Assembly: GCA_947647645.1 (NCBI GenBank)
Contig: CANSLE010000167.1
Location: 1-5,759, forward strand
Direction of reading: 5' to 3'
DNA: 5,759 nucleotides
DNA from: an uncultured Microbacterium sp.
GTDB taxonomy: Bacteria; Actinomycetota; Actinomycetes; Actinomycetales; Microbacteriaceae
The notes beneath the pieces were generated by a model. The model did not search any database. It had not been told where the DNA came from and worked only from the letters and a program-made list of their open reading frames with translations. Shown one piece after another: positions 1 to 5,759 of the stretch (positions are counted from its first letter, which is position 1; the number at the start of each line of letters is the position of its first letter). Position numbers and translations under genes: made by a program.

Positions 1-618
1 CGCGCCGCGATGCGCGGCCAGACGCTCGCCGATCCCGCCCGCATCGGCGATGTCGCCCAGCTCCCGTTGGAGTGCACGACCGGAGGCGTACTGTTCGAGG
101 CACCCGTTCTGACCGCAGCCGCAGGGACGCCCGCCACGCACGAAGCGCACGTGCCCGAGCTCCGCCGCACTGCCGTTGGCCCCGATGAGCAACCGTCCGT
201 CGTTGATGACCGCGCCGCCCACGCCCGTACCGAGCGTGATCATGACCATGTCGCTGGACCCGCGCCCGGCCCCGAAGCGGTATTCCCCCCATCCGGCGGC
301 GTTCGCATCGTTCTCCAGCGTGACCGGACGGCCGATCCGCTTCTCGAACTCGGCGCGGAGGGGCTCGTCGTGCCAGTCGATGTTCGGGGCGTGGAGCATG
401 ACCGACCGCGAGCGGTCGATGTACCCGGCGGCGGCGACGCCGACGGCGCCGATCTCATGCCGGGAGGCGAGCTCGCGCACCATGTCCGCGACCGCGTCCG
501 CGAGGGCACCGGTGTCGGTTGGGGTGGGCACGCGCAAGCGCTCGACGATCGCGCCGGTCTCGTCGACGACGCCTCCTGCGATCTTCGTTCCGCCGATGTC
601 GATGCCGACGTTGAGCAC
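1..618 (-). CDS. glk: ROK-family glucokinase, N-terminal 206 residues (3' end off window)
   Basis: Probable cytoplasmic glucokinase that phosphorylates glucose to glucose-6-phosphate, typically with ATP, at the entry to glycolysis. Visible motifs are the phosphate-binding DIGGTK loop (residues 7-12), ENDAN (102-106, with D104 as the expected catalytic base), the GTGVGG phosphate loop (130-135), and the ROK signature ELGH (153-156) followed by CGCGQNGCLE (166-175). H156, C166, C168 and C173 are the expected zinc ligands. The GTG start at 618 is supported by an AAGGGAG-type ribosome-binding site at 623-629, and DIGGTK then lies at the usual distance from the N-terminus. The gene is cut by the left edge; about 100 more residues would be expected from the family's usual length of roughly 310-320. 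It is transcribed divergently from the acyl-CoA ligase. ROK proteins include sugar-responsive repressors, but no helix-turn-helix domain precedes the kinase fold, so this is an enzyme. Glucose as substrate is inferred from family resemblance; another hexose or N-acetylhexosamine remains possible. Confidence 0.9.
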   Translation of the reverse strand, partial: MLNVGIDIGGTKIAGGVVDETGAIVERLRVPTPTDTGALADAVADMVRELASRHEIGAVGVAAAGYIDRSRSVMLHAPNIDWHDEPLRAEFEKRIGRPVTLENDANAAGWGEYRFGAGRGSSDMVMITLGTGVGGAVINDGRLLIGANGSAAELGHVRFVRGGRPCGCGQNGCLEQYASGRALQRELGDIADAGGIGERLAAHRGA

Positions 619-750
619 AGCGCTCCCTTCCGGCCGGCCCGGGCGGCGCGGCATCCGAGAGTCTAGTGTGGACAAGACAGACCCACTGTGCGGGGGGCCG
701 TGCATGAGGCGGAGCTCGTCCACCGTGGGACTGAGTGCCACCAGGAGTTA

Positions 751-779
751 GACTGAATACCAGTCGTCGATCGCCGACG
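751..779 (+). repeat. two abutting inverted repeats in the acyl-CoA ligase leader
   Basis: Two perfect 5-bp inverted repeats, each with a 5-nt centre, lie end to end and share base 765. The first is GACTG-AATAC-CAGTC (751-765), the second CGTCG-ATCGC-CGACG (765-779). They sit between the possible -10 hexamer (749-754) and the ribosome-binding site (792-798), so they would cover the transcription start and leader. They could be an operator for a dimeric repressor or two small RNA hairpins. Dyads this short also arise by chance in GC-rich DNA, and the match is to no operator I recognise. Confidence 0.3.
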
Positions 780-791
780 CCACCCGGTACC

Positions 792-798
792 GAAGGAG
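792..798 (+). promoter_or_regulatory. ribosome-binding site that decides the ligase start
   Basis: GAAGGAG lies 9 nt upstream of the ATG at 808. An in-frame TTG at 799 directly abuts this site, too close to be served by it. The ATG is therefore the start, and the protein has 611 residues rather than 614. Confidence 0.8.
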
Positions 799-807
799 TT
801 GCCGCCC

Positions 808-2643
808 ATGAGCGCCGTACAGTTCGAAGTCCCCGCTGTCGTGCCCGCCGACCCGCAGGCCAACGTCGCCGACCTCCTGGTCGAACGCGTGAAGGCCACG
901 CCGTCCCTGCCCCTTTTCGCCGTGCCCGACGGCGACGGCTGGCGCGACATCACCGCGGCTGAGTTCGAGCGGGAGGTGATCGCCCTCGCGAAGGGGTTCG
1001 CCGCCGCGGGCATCTCCCCCGGCGACAAGGTGGGGTTCATCGCGCGCACGACGTACGAATGGACCCTCGTCGACTTCGCCCTGTTCTTCGCGGGTGCCGT
1101 CATGGTGCCGATCTACGAGACGAGTTCCGCGGCACAGATCAGGTGGATCCTCTCCGACTCGGGTGCGATCGCGGTGATCGCCGAGTCCGCCGAGCACGCC
1201 GCGCGCATCGCCGAGATCCGCGCCGACGCACCTCTCGTCCGCGACGTGTGGACGATGGCCTCCGGCGAGCTCGACGCCGTGCGCGCCGGCGGCGTCGCCG
1301 TCGAGGATGCCGAGATCGAACGGCGTCGCCGCATCGCGGGCGGTTCCGACATCGCGACGCTGATCTACACCTCCGGCTCGACCGGCCGCCCCAAGGGATG
1401 CGTGCTCACGCACAGCAACTTCGTCGAGCTGTCCCGCAACGCCGCGACGGCGCTCTCCGAGGTGATGAACACGCCCGGTGGCGCATCGACACTGCTGTTC
1501 ATCACGACCGCTCACGTGTTCGCACGATTCATCTCGATCCTGGATGTGCACGCCGGGGTGAAGACGGGGCACCAGCCCGACACGAAGCAGCTCCTGCCGG
1601 CGCTCGGATCGTTCAAGCCGACCTTCCTCCTGGCCGTGCCGCGCGTGTTCGAGAAGGTCTACAACTCCGCGGAGCAGAAGGCGGAGGCGGGCGGCAAGGG
1701 CAAGATCTTCCGCGCCGCGGCACAGACGGCGATCGAGCACTCCCGCCTGCAGCAGGAAGGCAAGAGGATCCCGTTCGGCACCAAGGTCAAGTTCGCCCTC
1801 TTCGACAAGCTCGTCTACTCGAAGCTCCGCGAGGCGATGGGCGGGCGCGTCACCTACGCGGTCTCGGGGTCCGCTCCCTTGGGCGCCCGCCTCGGCCACT
1901 TCTTCCACAGTCTCGGGGTGACGATCCTCGAAGGATACGGCCTCACCGAGACGACGGCGCCCGCGACCGTCAACCTCGCGACCGCGTCGAAGATCGGCAC
2001 CGTCGGTCCCGTGCTCCCGGGGGTCGGCGTCCGCCTGGCGGACGACGGCGAGATCGAGGTCCGCGGCATCAACGTCTTCAAGGAGTACTGGCGCAACCCG
2101 GAGGCCACCGCGGACGCGTTCGACGACGGATGGTTCAAGACGGGCGACATCGGCTCGTTCGACTCGGACGGGTTCCTCACGATCACCGGCCGCAAGAAGG
2201 AGATCATCGTGACCGCGGGCGGCAAGAACGTCGCTCCGGCCGCCCTCGAAGATCCCATCCGCGCCAATCCGATCGTCGGACAGGTCGTGGTCGTCGGGGA
2301 CCAGAAGCCGTTCATCGCGGCGCTCGTCACGCTGGACCCGGAGATGCTGCCGGCCTGGTTGGCGAACAACGGGCTCCCGGCGGACATGTCCCTCACCGAC
2401 GCGGCGCGCCATGAGAAGGTGCGCGACGAGGTGCAACGGGCCGTCGACATCGCGAACAAGAACGTGTCGCGCGCGGAGTCCATCCGCAAGTTCACGATCC
2501 TCGACTCCGAGTGGACCGAAGCGAGCGGTCACCTCACCCCGAAGATGAGCATCAAGCGGAACGTGATCCTGAGCGACTTCGCGGACGCCGTGGAGGACAT
2601 CTACACCGTGCCGGTGAACACGACCAACATCTCACTCGGCTGA
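808..2643 (+). CDS. fadD: AMP-forming long-chain fatty acid-CoA ligase
   Basis: Adenylate-forming enzyme that activates a fatty acid with ATP to acyl-AMP and transfers it to coenzyme A, feeding beta-oxidation or lipid synthesis; cytosolic or membrane-peripheral, with no signal peptide. Length (611 aa) and order of motifs fit the eukaryote-like long-chain ACSL/FadD15-type group. These are the P-loop YTSGSTGRPKG (residues 187-197), the AMP-binding EGYGLTET (375-382), the ribose-binding aspartate in FKTGDIG (443-449), the hinge motif GRKKEIIVTAGGKN (461-474), and the C-terminal A10 region LTPKMSIKRN (576-585). At A10, the position that normally carries the adenylation lysine (the first K of TPTxKxKR in relatives) is S581, while K579 and K583 flank it. 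The start is fixed by the GAAGGAG site at 792-798. The gene is monocistronic as seen here and ends 5 bp from the convergent deformylase stop. Family assignment is secure; chain-length preference cannot be read from the sequence. Confidence 0.93.
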   Translation: MSAVQFEVPAVVPADPQANVADLLVERVKATPSLPLFAVPDGDGWRDITAAEFEREVIALAKGFAAAGISPGDKVGFIARTTYEWTLVDFALFFAGAVMVPIYETSSAAQIRWILSDSGAIAVIAESAEHAARIAEIRADAPLVRDVWTMASGELDAVRAGGVAVEDAEIERRRRIAGGSDIATLIYTSGSTGRPKGCVLTHSNFVELSRNAATALSEVMNTPGGASTLLFITTAHVFARFISILDVHAGVKTGHQPDTKQLLPALGSFKPTFLLAVPRVFEKVYNSAEQKAEAGGKGKIFRAAAQTAIEHSRLQQEGKRIPFGTKVKFALFDKLVYSKLREAMGGRVTYAVSGSAPLGARLGHFFHSLGVTILEGYGLTETTAPATVNLATASKIGTVGPVLPGVGVRLADDGEIEVRGINVFKEYWRNPEATADAFDDGWFKTGDIGSFDSDGFLTITGRKKEIIVTAGGKNVAPAALEDPIRANPIVGQVVVVGDQKPFIAALVTLDPEMLPAWLANNGLPADMSLTDAARHEKVRDEVQRAVDIANKNVSRAESIRKFTILDSEWTEASGHLTPKMSIKRNVILSDFADAVEDIYTVPVNTTNISLG

Positions 2644-2648
2644 GCGCA

Positions 2649-3140
2649 TCAGAACCAGGGGGACTCGCGGATGCGCCGCATCGCGATCTTGCGTTCTTCC
2701 GGGCTCAGGCGCGAGATGTAGAGCATCCCGTCGAGATGATCGGTCTCGTGCTGCAGGGCCTGCGCCATCAGGCCCTCTCCCTCCAGGACGAGCTCCCGTC
2801 CCTCCAGGTCCATTCCGACCACACGCGCCCACGGGTAGCGCAGCGTGTCGTGCCACAGGTCGGGAACCGACAGGCAGCCTTCTCCGATGAGGCGCGGCTC
2901 GCCGGAGACGTCTGTCAGCACCGGATTGAGCACGTACCCGATGTCGCCGTCGACGTTGTAGCTGAAGGCGCGCAGACCCACGCCGATCTGCGGGGCGGCG
3001 ACGCCCGCGCGCCCGGGCAGCTCGACGGTGTCCAGGAGGTCGCGCACCAGCGAGCGGATGCCGTCGTCGACGACCTCGATGGGCGCGCTCAGCGCGCGCA
3101 GCACCGGGTCGCCGAAGAGGCGGATGGGCCGGACCGCCAT
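2649..3140 (-). CDS. def: peptide deformylase
   Basis: Metalloenzyme that removes the formyl group from the N-terminal methionine of nascent proteins; cytosolic, acting at the ribosome. All three family motifs are present in its 163 residues: motif 1 AGVAAPQIG (45-53, Q51), motif 2 EGCLSVP (87-93, metal ligand C89) and motif 3 QHETDHLDG (130-138, metal ligands H131 and H135, catalytic E132). Motif 1 reads RAGVAAPQ where many deformylases have GxGLAAxQ, so the first glycine is replaced. From memory this variant occurs in actinobacterial enzymes, and the residues needed for catalysis are intact. The ATG shares its first base (3140) with the last base of the upstream ATPase's TGA. No clear ribosome-binding site precedes it, so expression probably depends on translational coupling. 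It lies downstream of the ATPase rather than next to fmt, the frequent partner of def. Actinobacteria often carry more than one def, so this copy need not be the only one. Confidence 0.96.
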   Translation of the reverse strand: MAVRPIRLFGDPVLRALSAPIEVVDDGIRSLVRDLLDTVELPGRAGVAAPQIGVGLRAFSYNVDGDIGYVLNPVLTDVSGEPRLIGEGCLSVPDLWHDTLRYPWARVVGMDLEGRELVLEGEGLMAQALQHETDHLDGMLYISRLSPEERKIAMRRIRESPWF

Positions 3141-4489
3141 CAGGCGACTGCCCGCTGACGCAGGCCCTCGACGACGATCGCGGCGAGCTCACGGGCTGCG
3201 GCGCGCGTCTCGGGTTGCAGGTCGCGGAAGACGATCGCGCTCCCCGAGGCGATGTGGGCGTCGTACGGCATCCGGACGACACGGCCGACCCGCGTGCGGA
3301 AGTGCGCCTCGAGCTCGTCGGCGCGCACGAGCGGCGCGCCGGGGCGGGACGTGTTGAGGACGACGACGGCGCCGCGTACGAGATCCGCGTAGCCGTTGCT
3401 CTCCAGCCAGGTCAGCGTCTCGGACGCGAGGCGCGCCTCGTCGACGCTCAGACCGGCGACGACGATGATCTGGGCGGCCCGGCTGAGCGTCGCCCCCATC
3501 ACGGCGTGGACGATGCCGGTTCCGGTGTCGGTCAGCACGAGCGAGTAGAAGTGCGCGGCGACGTCGGCGACCGCATCGTAGTCCGCGTCGCTGAAGGCCT
3601 CGGACACGTGCGGATCGGTGTCGGAGGCGATGACGTCGAGGCGGGTGTGGTCGCGCGCGACGATCTCGGAGATGTCGTTGAACCCGCGCACGTCCGCGTG
3701 GGCGCGCACGAGGTCGCGCACGGTCTTGCCGCTGGAGCGGCCGATCCGTTCCGCCAGTGTCCCGCGGTCGGGGTTGGCGTCGACGGCGATGACGCGGTCC
3801 TCGCGAGCGTCGGCGAGGGCCATGCCGAGCAGGGTGGTGACGGTCGTCTTTCCGACCCCGCCCTTGCGCGACAGCACGGGGACGAACTTCGCCCCGCCGT
3901 GCAACGGGGCGGCGATGCGACGATCGAGGTCCTTGCGCGCCCGCGCGCGTTTGCCGTCGCCGAGATTGATGCGACGTCCGGACAGCGTGTAGACGAGGTG
4001 CTGCCAGCCGCCCTCCGGCTCGGGCCGTACCGCACGGGCGGGGTCGAGCAGGCGGTCGGCGGTCAGCAGGTCGGAGCTCTCCCGCCCCGCCTCGAAGTCG
4101 CCGAGTCGGCGCGACTGGAGGGTGATCTCCGAGGTGCGCGGACGGAGACGCTCCTGGTGCTCGACGACGGCCGCGGACGCCGCGGCGGACGCCGCCGGAA
4201 CAACGACCTCCTCCGGCCCCGCCGCGTCCATCGTCCGGTGATCCACCCCATCCTCGTCGACGACGACGGCGTCGTGCACGTCCTGCTCGACGCGGACGGC
4301 ATCGAGGTGGTCGTCGAGAACCACGTCGTCGTCCATGAGGTCGTCCTCGTCGTGTCCCGCGGGCAGGGCGACGTCGACCTGCGCGGTCGCGCCGTCCACG
4401 ATGCCGATGCCGGTGGTCTCGATGCCGGTCGACGTCTCCAGCACGCCGTTGTCGGTGTGATCGGTCGGGTTCTCGTTGCGGTCGGGCAC
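3140..4489 (-). CDS. ParA/MinD-superfamily ATPase, EspI-like (type VII secretion-associated family)
   Basis: P-loop ATPase of 449 aa. Seen directly: an acidic, low-complexity N-terminus (residues 46-84 have 17 Asp/Glu and one Arg), an Ala/Val/Pro-rich linker (90-110), a conserved-looking segment GWQHLVYTLSGRRINLG (161-177), the deviant Walker A KGGVGKTT (209-216, signature lysine K209, K214), the switch/A' segment VIAVDANPDRGTL (233-245, D237) and Walker B LVLTDTGTG (317-325, D321). No membrane segment or signal peptide is visible. The segment before the P-loop, ANPDRGTL, and the C-terminal pattern of VVVLN (376-380) followed by MPYD (407-410) resemble mycobacterial EspI (Rv3876) and its actinobacterial relatives. 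That link is from memory, not a search. EspI modulates ESX-1 secretion in mycobacteria; no secretion gene is visible here, so the role is unknown. The GTG start at 4489 is chosen because GGAG lies 9 nt upstream. An in-frame ATG at 4609 would add 40 residues but lacks a ribosome-binding site and would run through a strong hairpin. The stop overlaps def by 1 nt. Confidence 0.85.
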   Translation of the reverse strand: MPDRNENPTDHTDNGVLETSTGIETTGIGIVDGATAQVDVALPAGHDEDDLMDDDVVLDDHLDAVRVEQDVHDAVVVDEDGVDHRTMDAAGPEEVVVPAASAAASAAVVEHQERLRPRTSEITLQSRRLGDFEAGRESSDLLTADRLLDPARAVRPEPEGGWQHLVYTLSGRRINLGDGKRARARKDLDRRIAAPLHGGAKFVPVLSRKGGVGKTTVTTLLGMALADAREDRVIAVDANPDRGTLAERIGRSSGKTVRDLVRAHADVRGFNDISEIVARDHTRLDVIASDTDPHVSEAFSDADYDAVADVAAHFYSLVLTDTGTGIVHAVMGATLSRAAQIIVVAGLSVDEARLASETLTWLESNGYADLVRGAVVVLNTSRPGAPLVRADELEAHFRTRVGRVVRMPYDAHIASGSAIVFRDLQPETRAAARELAAIVVEGLRQRAVA

Positions 4490-4498
4490 GGGTGCACA

Positions 4499-4504
4499 CT
4501 CCAG
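4499..4504 (-). promoter_or_regulatory. ribosome-binding site favouring the GTG start of the ATPase
   Basis: On the minus strand this reads CTGGAG, with GGAG ending 9 nt before the GTG at 4489. It is only a moderate Shine-Dalgarno match, but the alternative ATG at 4609 has none at a workable distance. It supports the 449-aa form of the ATPase over the 489-aa form. Confidence 0.55.
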
Positions 4505-4560
4505 TTTCGGGCCGTCGCCGCAGCGGGCGCAGGCCGGTTCGGGATCCTCGTGAGGACCGC

Positions 4561-4587
4561 GCGATCGCGGCGTCACCGCCCGATCGC
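4561..4587 (-). other. strong hairpin with GUGA tetraloop upstream of the ATPase gene
   Basis: In minus-strand RNA, arm GCGAUCG plus GGCG pairs with CGCC plus CGAUCGC. This gives an 11-bp GC-rich stem with one bulged G (base 4568) and a four-base GUGA loop (4573-4576), which fits the stable GNRA class. It lies in the spacer between pyruvate carboxylase and the ATPase gene and is not followed by a U-run. It could be a leader structure, a processing or stability element, or a U-less terminator for read-through from the right. A weaker dyad, TCCTC-GT-GAGGA, lies next to it at 4545-4556. Confidence 0.45.
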
Positions 4588-4616
4588 AGGGCGGATCCCC
4601 GACCCCCATGGCTCGC

Positions 4617-4639
4617 GGGACGTCTCGCGCCCCCGTCCC
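4617..4639 (-). terminator. possible U-less terminator of pyruvate carboxylase
   Basis: A perfect 6-bp stem, GGGACG paired with CGTCCC, encloses an 11-nt loop and begins 3 nt after the pyruvate carboxylase stop codon. There is no U-tract. The position suits a transcription end or a 3'-stabilising structure, but the stem is short and GC-rich DNA makes such stems common. The non-coding stretch 4490-4642 holds this hairpin, the one at 4561-4587 and the ATPase ribosome-binding site; I see no AT-rich promoter in it. Confidence 0.35.
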
Positions 4640-4642
4640 AGG

Positions 4643-5759
4643 CTACTCGGCCGGTCGGAGGACGAGCAAAAGGTCCCCGGCTTCGACCGGCGCGGTCGTC
4701 GCGATGGCGACACGTTCGACGACACCGTCGACCGGGGCGGTGATGGCCGCCTCCATCTTCATGGCCTCGATCGACGCGACCGGCTGACCGGCGCTGATCC
4801 GGTCGCCCACGGCCGTCTTCAGGGTGACGACACCCGAGAACGGGGCCGCCACCTGACCGGGGACCGCGGTGTCCGCCTTCTCCGCCTGACGCGTCTCGAC
4901 GGCGATGCCGCGGTCACGGACGAACACCGGTCGCAGCTGCCCGTTGAGCGTCGTCATGACCGTGCGCACGCCCTTGTCGTCGGCCTCGCCGATCGCCTCG
5001 AGGCCCACGTACAGCTGCACGCCGCGCTCGATCTGCACGACGTGCTCCGTCCCCGGCGCCAGACCGTAGAGATAGTCGGCGGTGTCCAGCACACTGAGGT
5101 CGCCATACGTCTCGCGGACCTCGCGGAATGCCGCGGTCGGCGCCGGGAAGAGCAGCGTGTTGAGCGTGGCGCGACGAGTCGCGGAGTCGGCGTCCAGCGC
5201 TGCGGCGTCCTCGGCCGAGATCTCGGTGACTCCCGTCCGCACATCCCGGCCGCGCAGCACCTTGGTGCGAAACGGCTCGGGCCACCCGCCGGGGAGGTCG
5301 CCGAGCTCGCCGGCCATGAAGGCGACGACGGAATCGGGGACGTCGTACTTCTCCGGGTTCCGCTCGAAGTCCGCCGGGTCGGCGCGAACGGCCGCGAGGT
5401 GGAGCGCCAAGTCGCCCACCACCTTCGACGACGGCGTGACCTTCGGTACGCGGCCGAGGATCGCATCGGCGGCCGCGTACATGTCCTCGATGAGCTCGAA
5501 GTCGTCGGCGAGACCGAGGGCGATCGCCTGCTGACGGAGATTGGACAGCTGTCCGCCCGGGATCTCGTGGCGGTAGACGCGCCCGGTCGGACCCGGCAGG
5601 CCCGACTCGAACGGCCGGTAGATGTGGCGCACCGCCTCCCAGTACGGCTCGAGGTCGGACACGCCCCGGAGGTCGAGGCCGGTGTCGCGCTCGGTGTGGG
5701 CGAGGGCTGCCACCAGGGCCGACAGCGAGGGCTGGCTCGTCGTTCCGGCCATCGGGGCG
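4643..5759 (-). CDS. pyc: pyruvate carboxylase, C-terminal part (5' end off window)
   Basis: Biotin-dependent enzyme that carboxylates pyruvate to oxaloacetate to refill the citric acid cycle; cytosolic, normally a tetramer. The reading frame is open to the right edge and shows 371 codons, about the last third of the usual 1,120-1,150-aa protein. Numbering from the first visible Met (5752), the segment starts in the carboxyltransferase domain with MAGTTSQPS (1-9), then HEIPGGQ (62-68) and KVTPSSKVVGD (104-114). The allosteric/linker region follows, and then the biotinyl domain (about 301-369) with EAMKM; K332, codon 4757-4759, is the biotinylated lysine. The long carboxyltransferase-to-biotinyl arrangement without a break indicates a single-chain pyruvate carboxylase. 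The same C-terminal order occurs in oxaloacetate decarboxylase alpha subunits and two-subunit carboxylases, and the missing biotin carboxylase domain cannot be checked here. The gene ends in TAG and is followed by a small hairpin. Confidence 0.94.
   Translation of the reverse strand, partial: APMAGTTSQPSLSALVAALAHTERDTGLDLRGVSDLEPYWEAVRHIYRPFESGLPGPTGRVYRHEIPGGQLSNLRQQAIALGLADDFELIEDMYAAADAILGRVPKVTPSSKVVGDLALHLAAVRADPADFERNPEKYDVPDSVVAFMAGELGDLPGGWPEPFRTKVLRGRDVRTGVTEISAEDAAALDADSATRRATLNTLLFPAPTAAFREVRETYGDLSVLDTADYLYGLAPGTEHVVQIERGVQLYVGLEAIGEADDKGVRTVMTTLNGQLRPVFVRDRGIAVETRQAEKADTAVPGQVAAPFSGVVTLKTAVGDRISAGQPVASIEAMKMEAAITAPVDGVVERVAIATTAPVEAGDLLLVLRPAE

Larger units (their letters stand above)
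619..807. promoter_or_regulatory. divergent spacer between glucokinase and acyl-CoA ligase
   Basis: This 189-bp spacer must hold the start signals of both divergent genes. Two TAGACT hexamers fit the loose actinobacterial -10 pattern TAnnnT: one at 749-754 on the plus strand, facing the ligase, and one at 660-665 on the minus strand, facing the glucokinase. Neither has a good -35 hexamer 16-18 bp upstream, so both promoter assignments are weak. The spacer looks non-coding: it holds stops in several frames and is less GC-rich around 650-690 and 745-765 than the flanking genes. The plus-strand leader also carries two small dyads, listed separately. Confidence 0.4.

Noticed and set aside
10..751. 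Overlapping plus-strand open frames across the glucokinase gene
   Set aside because: Neither resembles a known protein, whereas the minus strand shows the complete ROK motif set with a good ribosome-binding site.
799..807. TTG at 799 as the acyl-CoA ligase start
   Set aside because: It directly abuts the GAAGGAG site, leaving no spacing, whereas the ATG at 808 is 9 nt away.
1059..2414. 451-codon open frame on the plus strand inside the ligase gene
   Set aside because: It is an extremely Arg-rich out-of-frame reading of the ligase, with no ribosome-binding site and no family motif.
748..2532. 594-codon open frame on the minus strand opposite the acyl-CoA ligase
   Set aside because: Its translation is Arg/Asp/Gly/Val-rich with no recognisable domain, while the plus strand encodes every motif of an acyl-CoA ligase. 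Long antisense frames without stops are expected in DNA this GC-rich.
3189..4499. 436-codon open frame overlapping the ATPase gene in another minus-strand frame
   Set aside because: The product would be mostly Arg, with dense RR runs typical of a shifted GC-rich frame. The true frame carries the Walker motifs.
4612..4629. Direct repeat of CTCGCG around 4612-4629
   Set aside because: Six-base repeats of G/C-rich words are common here; this one has no associated feature beyond overlapping the small hairpin.
4643..5759. Reading the right-hand gene as an oxaloacetate decarboxylase alpha subunit or a separate biotin carrier protein
   Set aside because: The carboxyltransferase-to-biotinyl arrangement and conserved segments look like single-chain pyruvate carboxylase, and the frame continues past the edge; the missing N-terminus leaves slight doubt only.

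Overview
The window is very GC-rich, with strong G/C at third codon positions. It carries a ROK glucokinase, a long-chain acyl-CoA ligase, an actinobacterial-type peptide deformylase, an EspI/MinD-like ATPase and a pyruvate carboxylase. This set suggests a chromosomal segment of a high-GC actinobacterium, most likely Microbacteriaceae (Microbacterium-like). The genus is an inference from protein style, not proven by the sequence. I see no tRNA, rRNA, CRISPR array, insertion sequence, phage gene or attachment site, and the region reads as ordinary core genome.

Layout. Bases 1-618 (minus) hold the N-terminal 206 codons of a ROK-family glucokinase that runs off the left edge. Bases 619-807 are a divergent spacer with ribosome-binding sites for both flanking genes, weak promoter-like TAGACT hexamers in both directions, and two abutting 5-bp dyads. 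Bases 808-2643 (plus) hold a complete 611-aa AMP-forming long-chain acyl-CoA ligase. Only 5 bp separate its stop from the stop of a convergent 163-aa peptide deformylase (2649-3140, minus). The deformylase overlaps by 1 nt the upstream gene for a 449-aa ParA/MinD-superfamily ATPase (3140-4489, minus), which resembles the type VII secretion-associated EspI proteins. A spacer of about 153 bp (4490-4642) with two strong hairpins separates that gene from the C-terminal part of pyruvate carboxylase (4643-5759, minus), which enters from the right edge.

How the genes work together. Glucokinase feeds glycolysis, pyruvate carboxylase replenishes oxaloacetate, and the ligase activates fatty acids, so three genes are central carbon or lipid metabolism, with no sign that they share regulation. 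The ATPase and deformylase form a tight two-gene unit that is probably translationally coupled. I find no convincing new system. The points most worth checking are the orphan EspI-like ATPase with its acidic N-terminus, the unusual A10 motif of the ligase, and the structured spacer downstream of pyruvate carboxylase.
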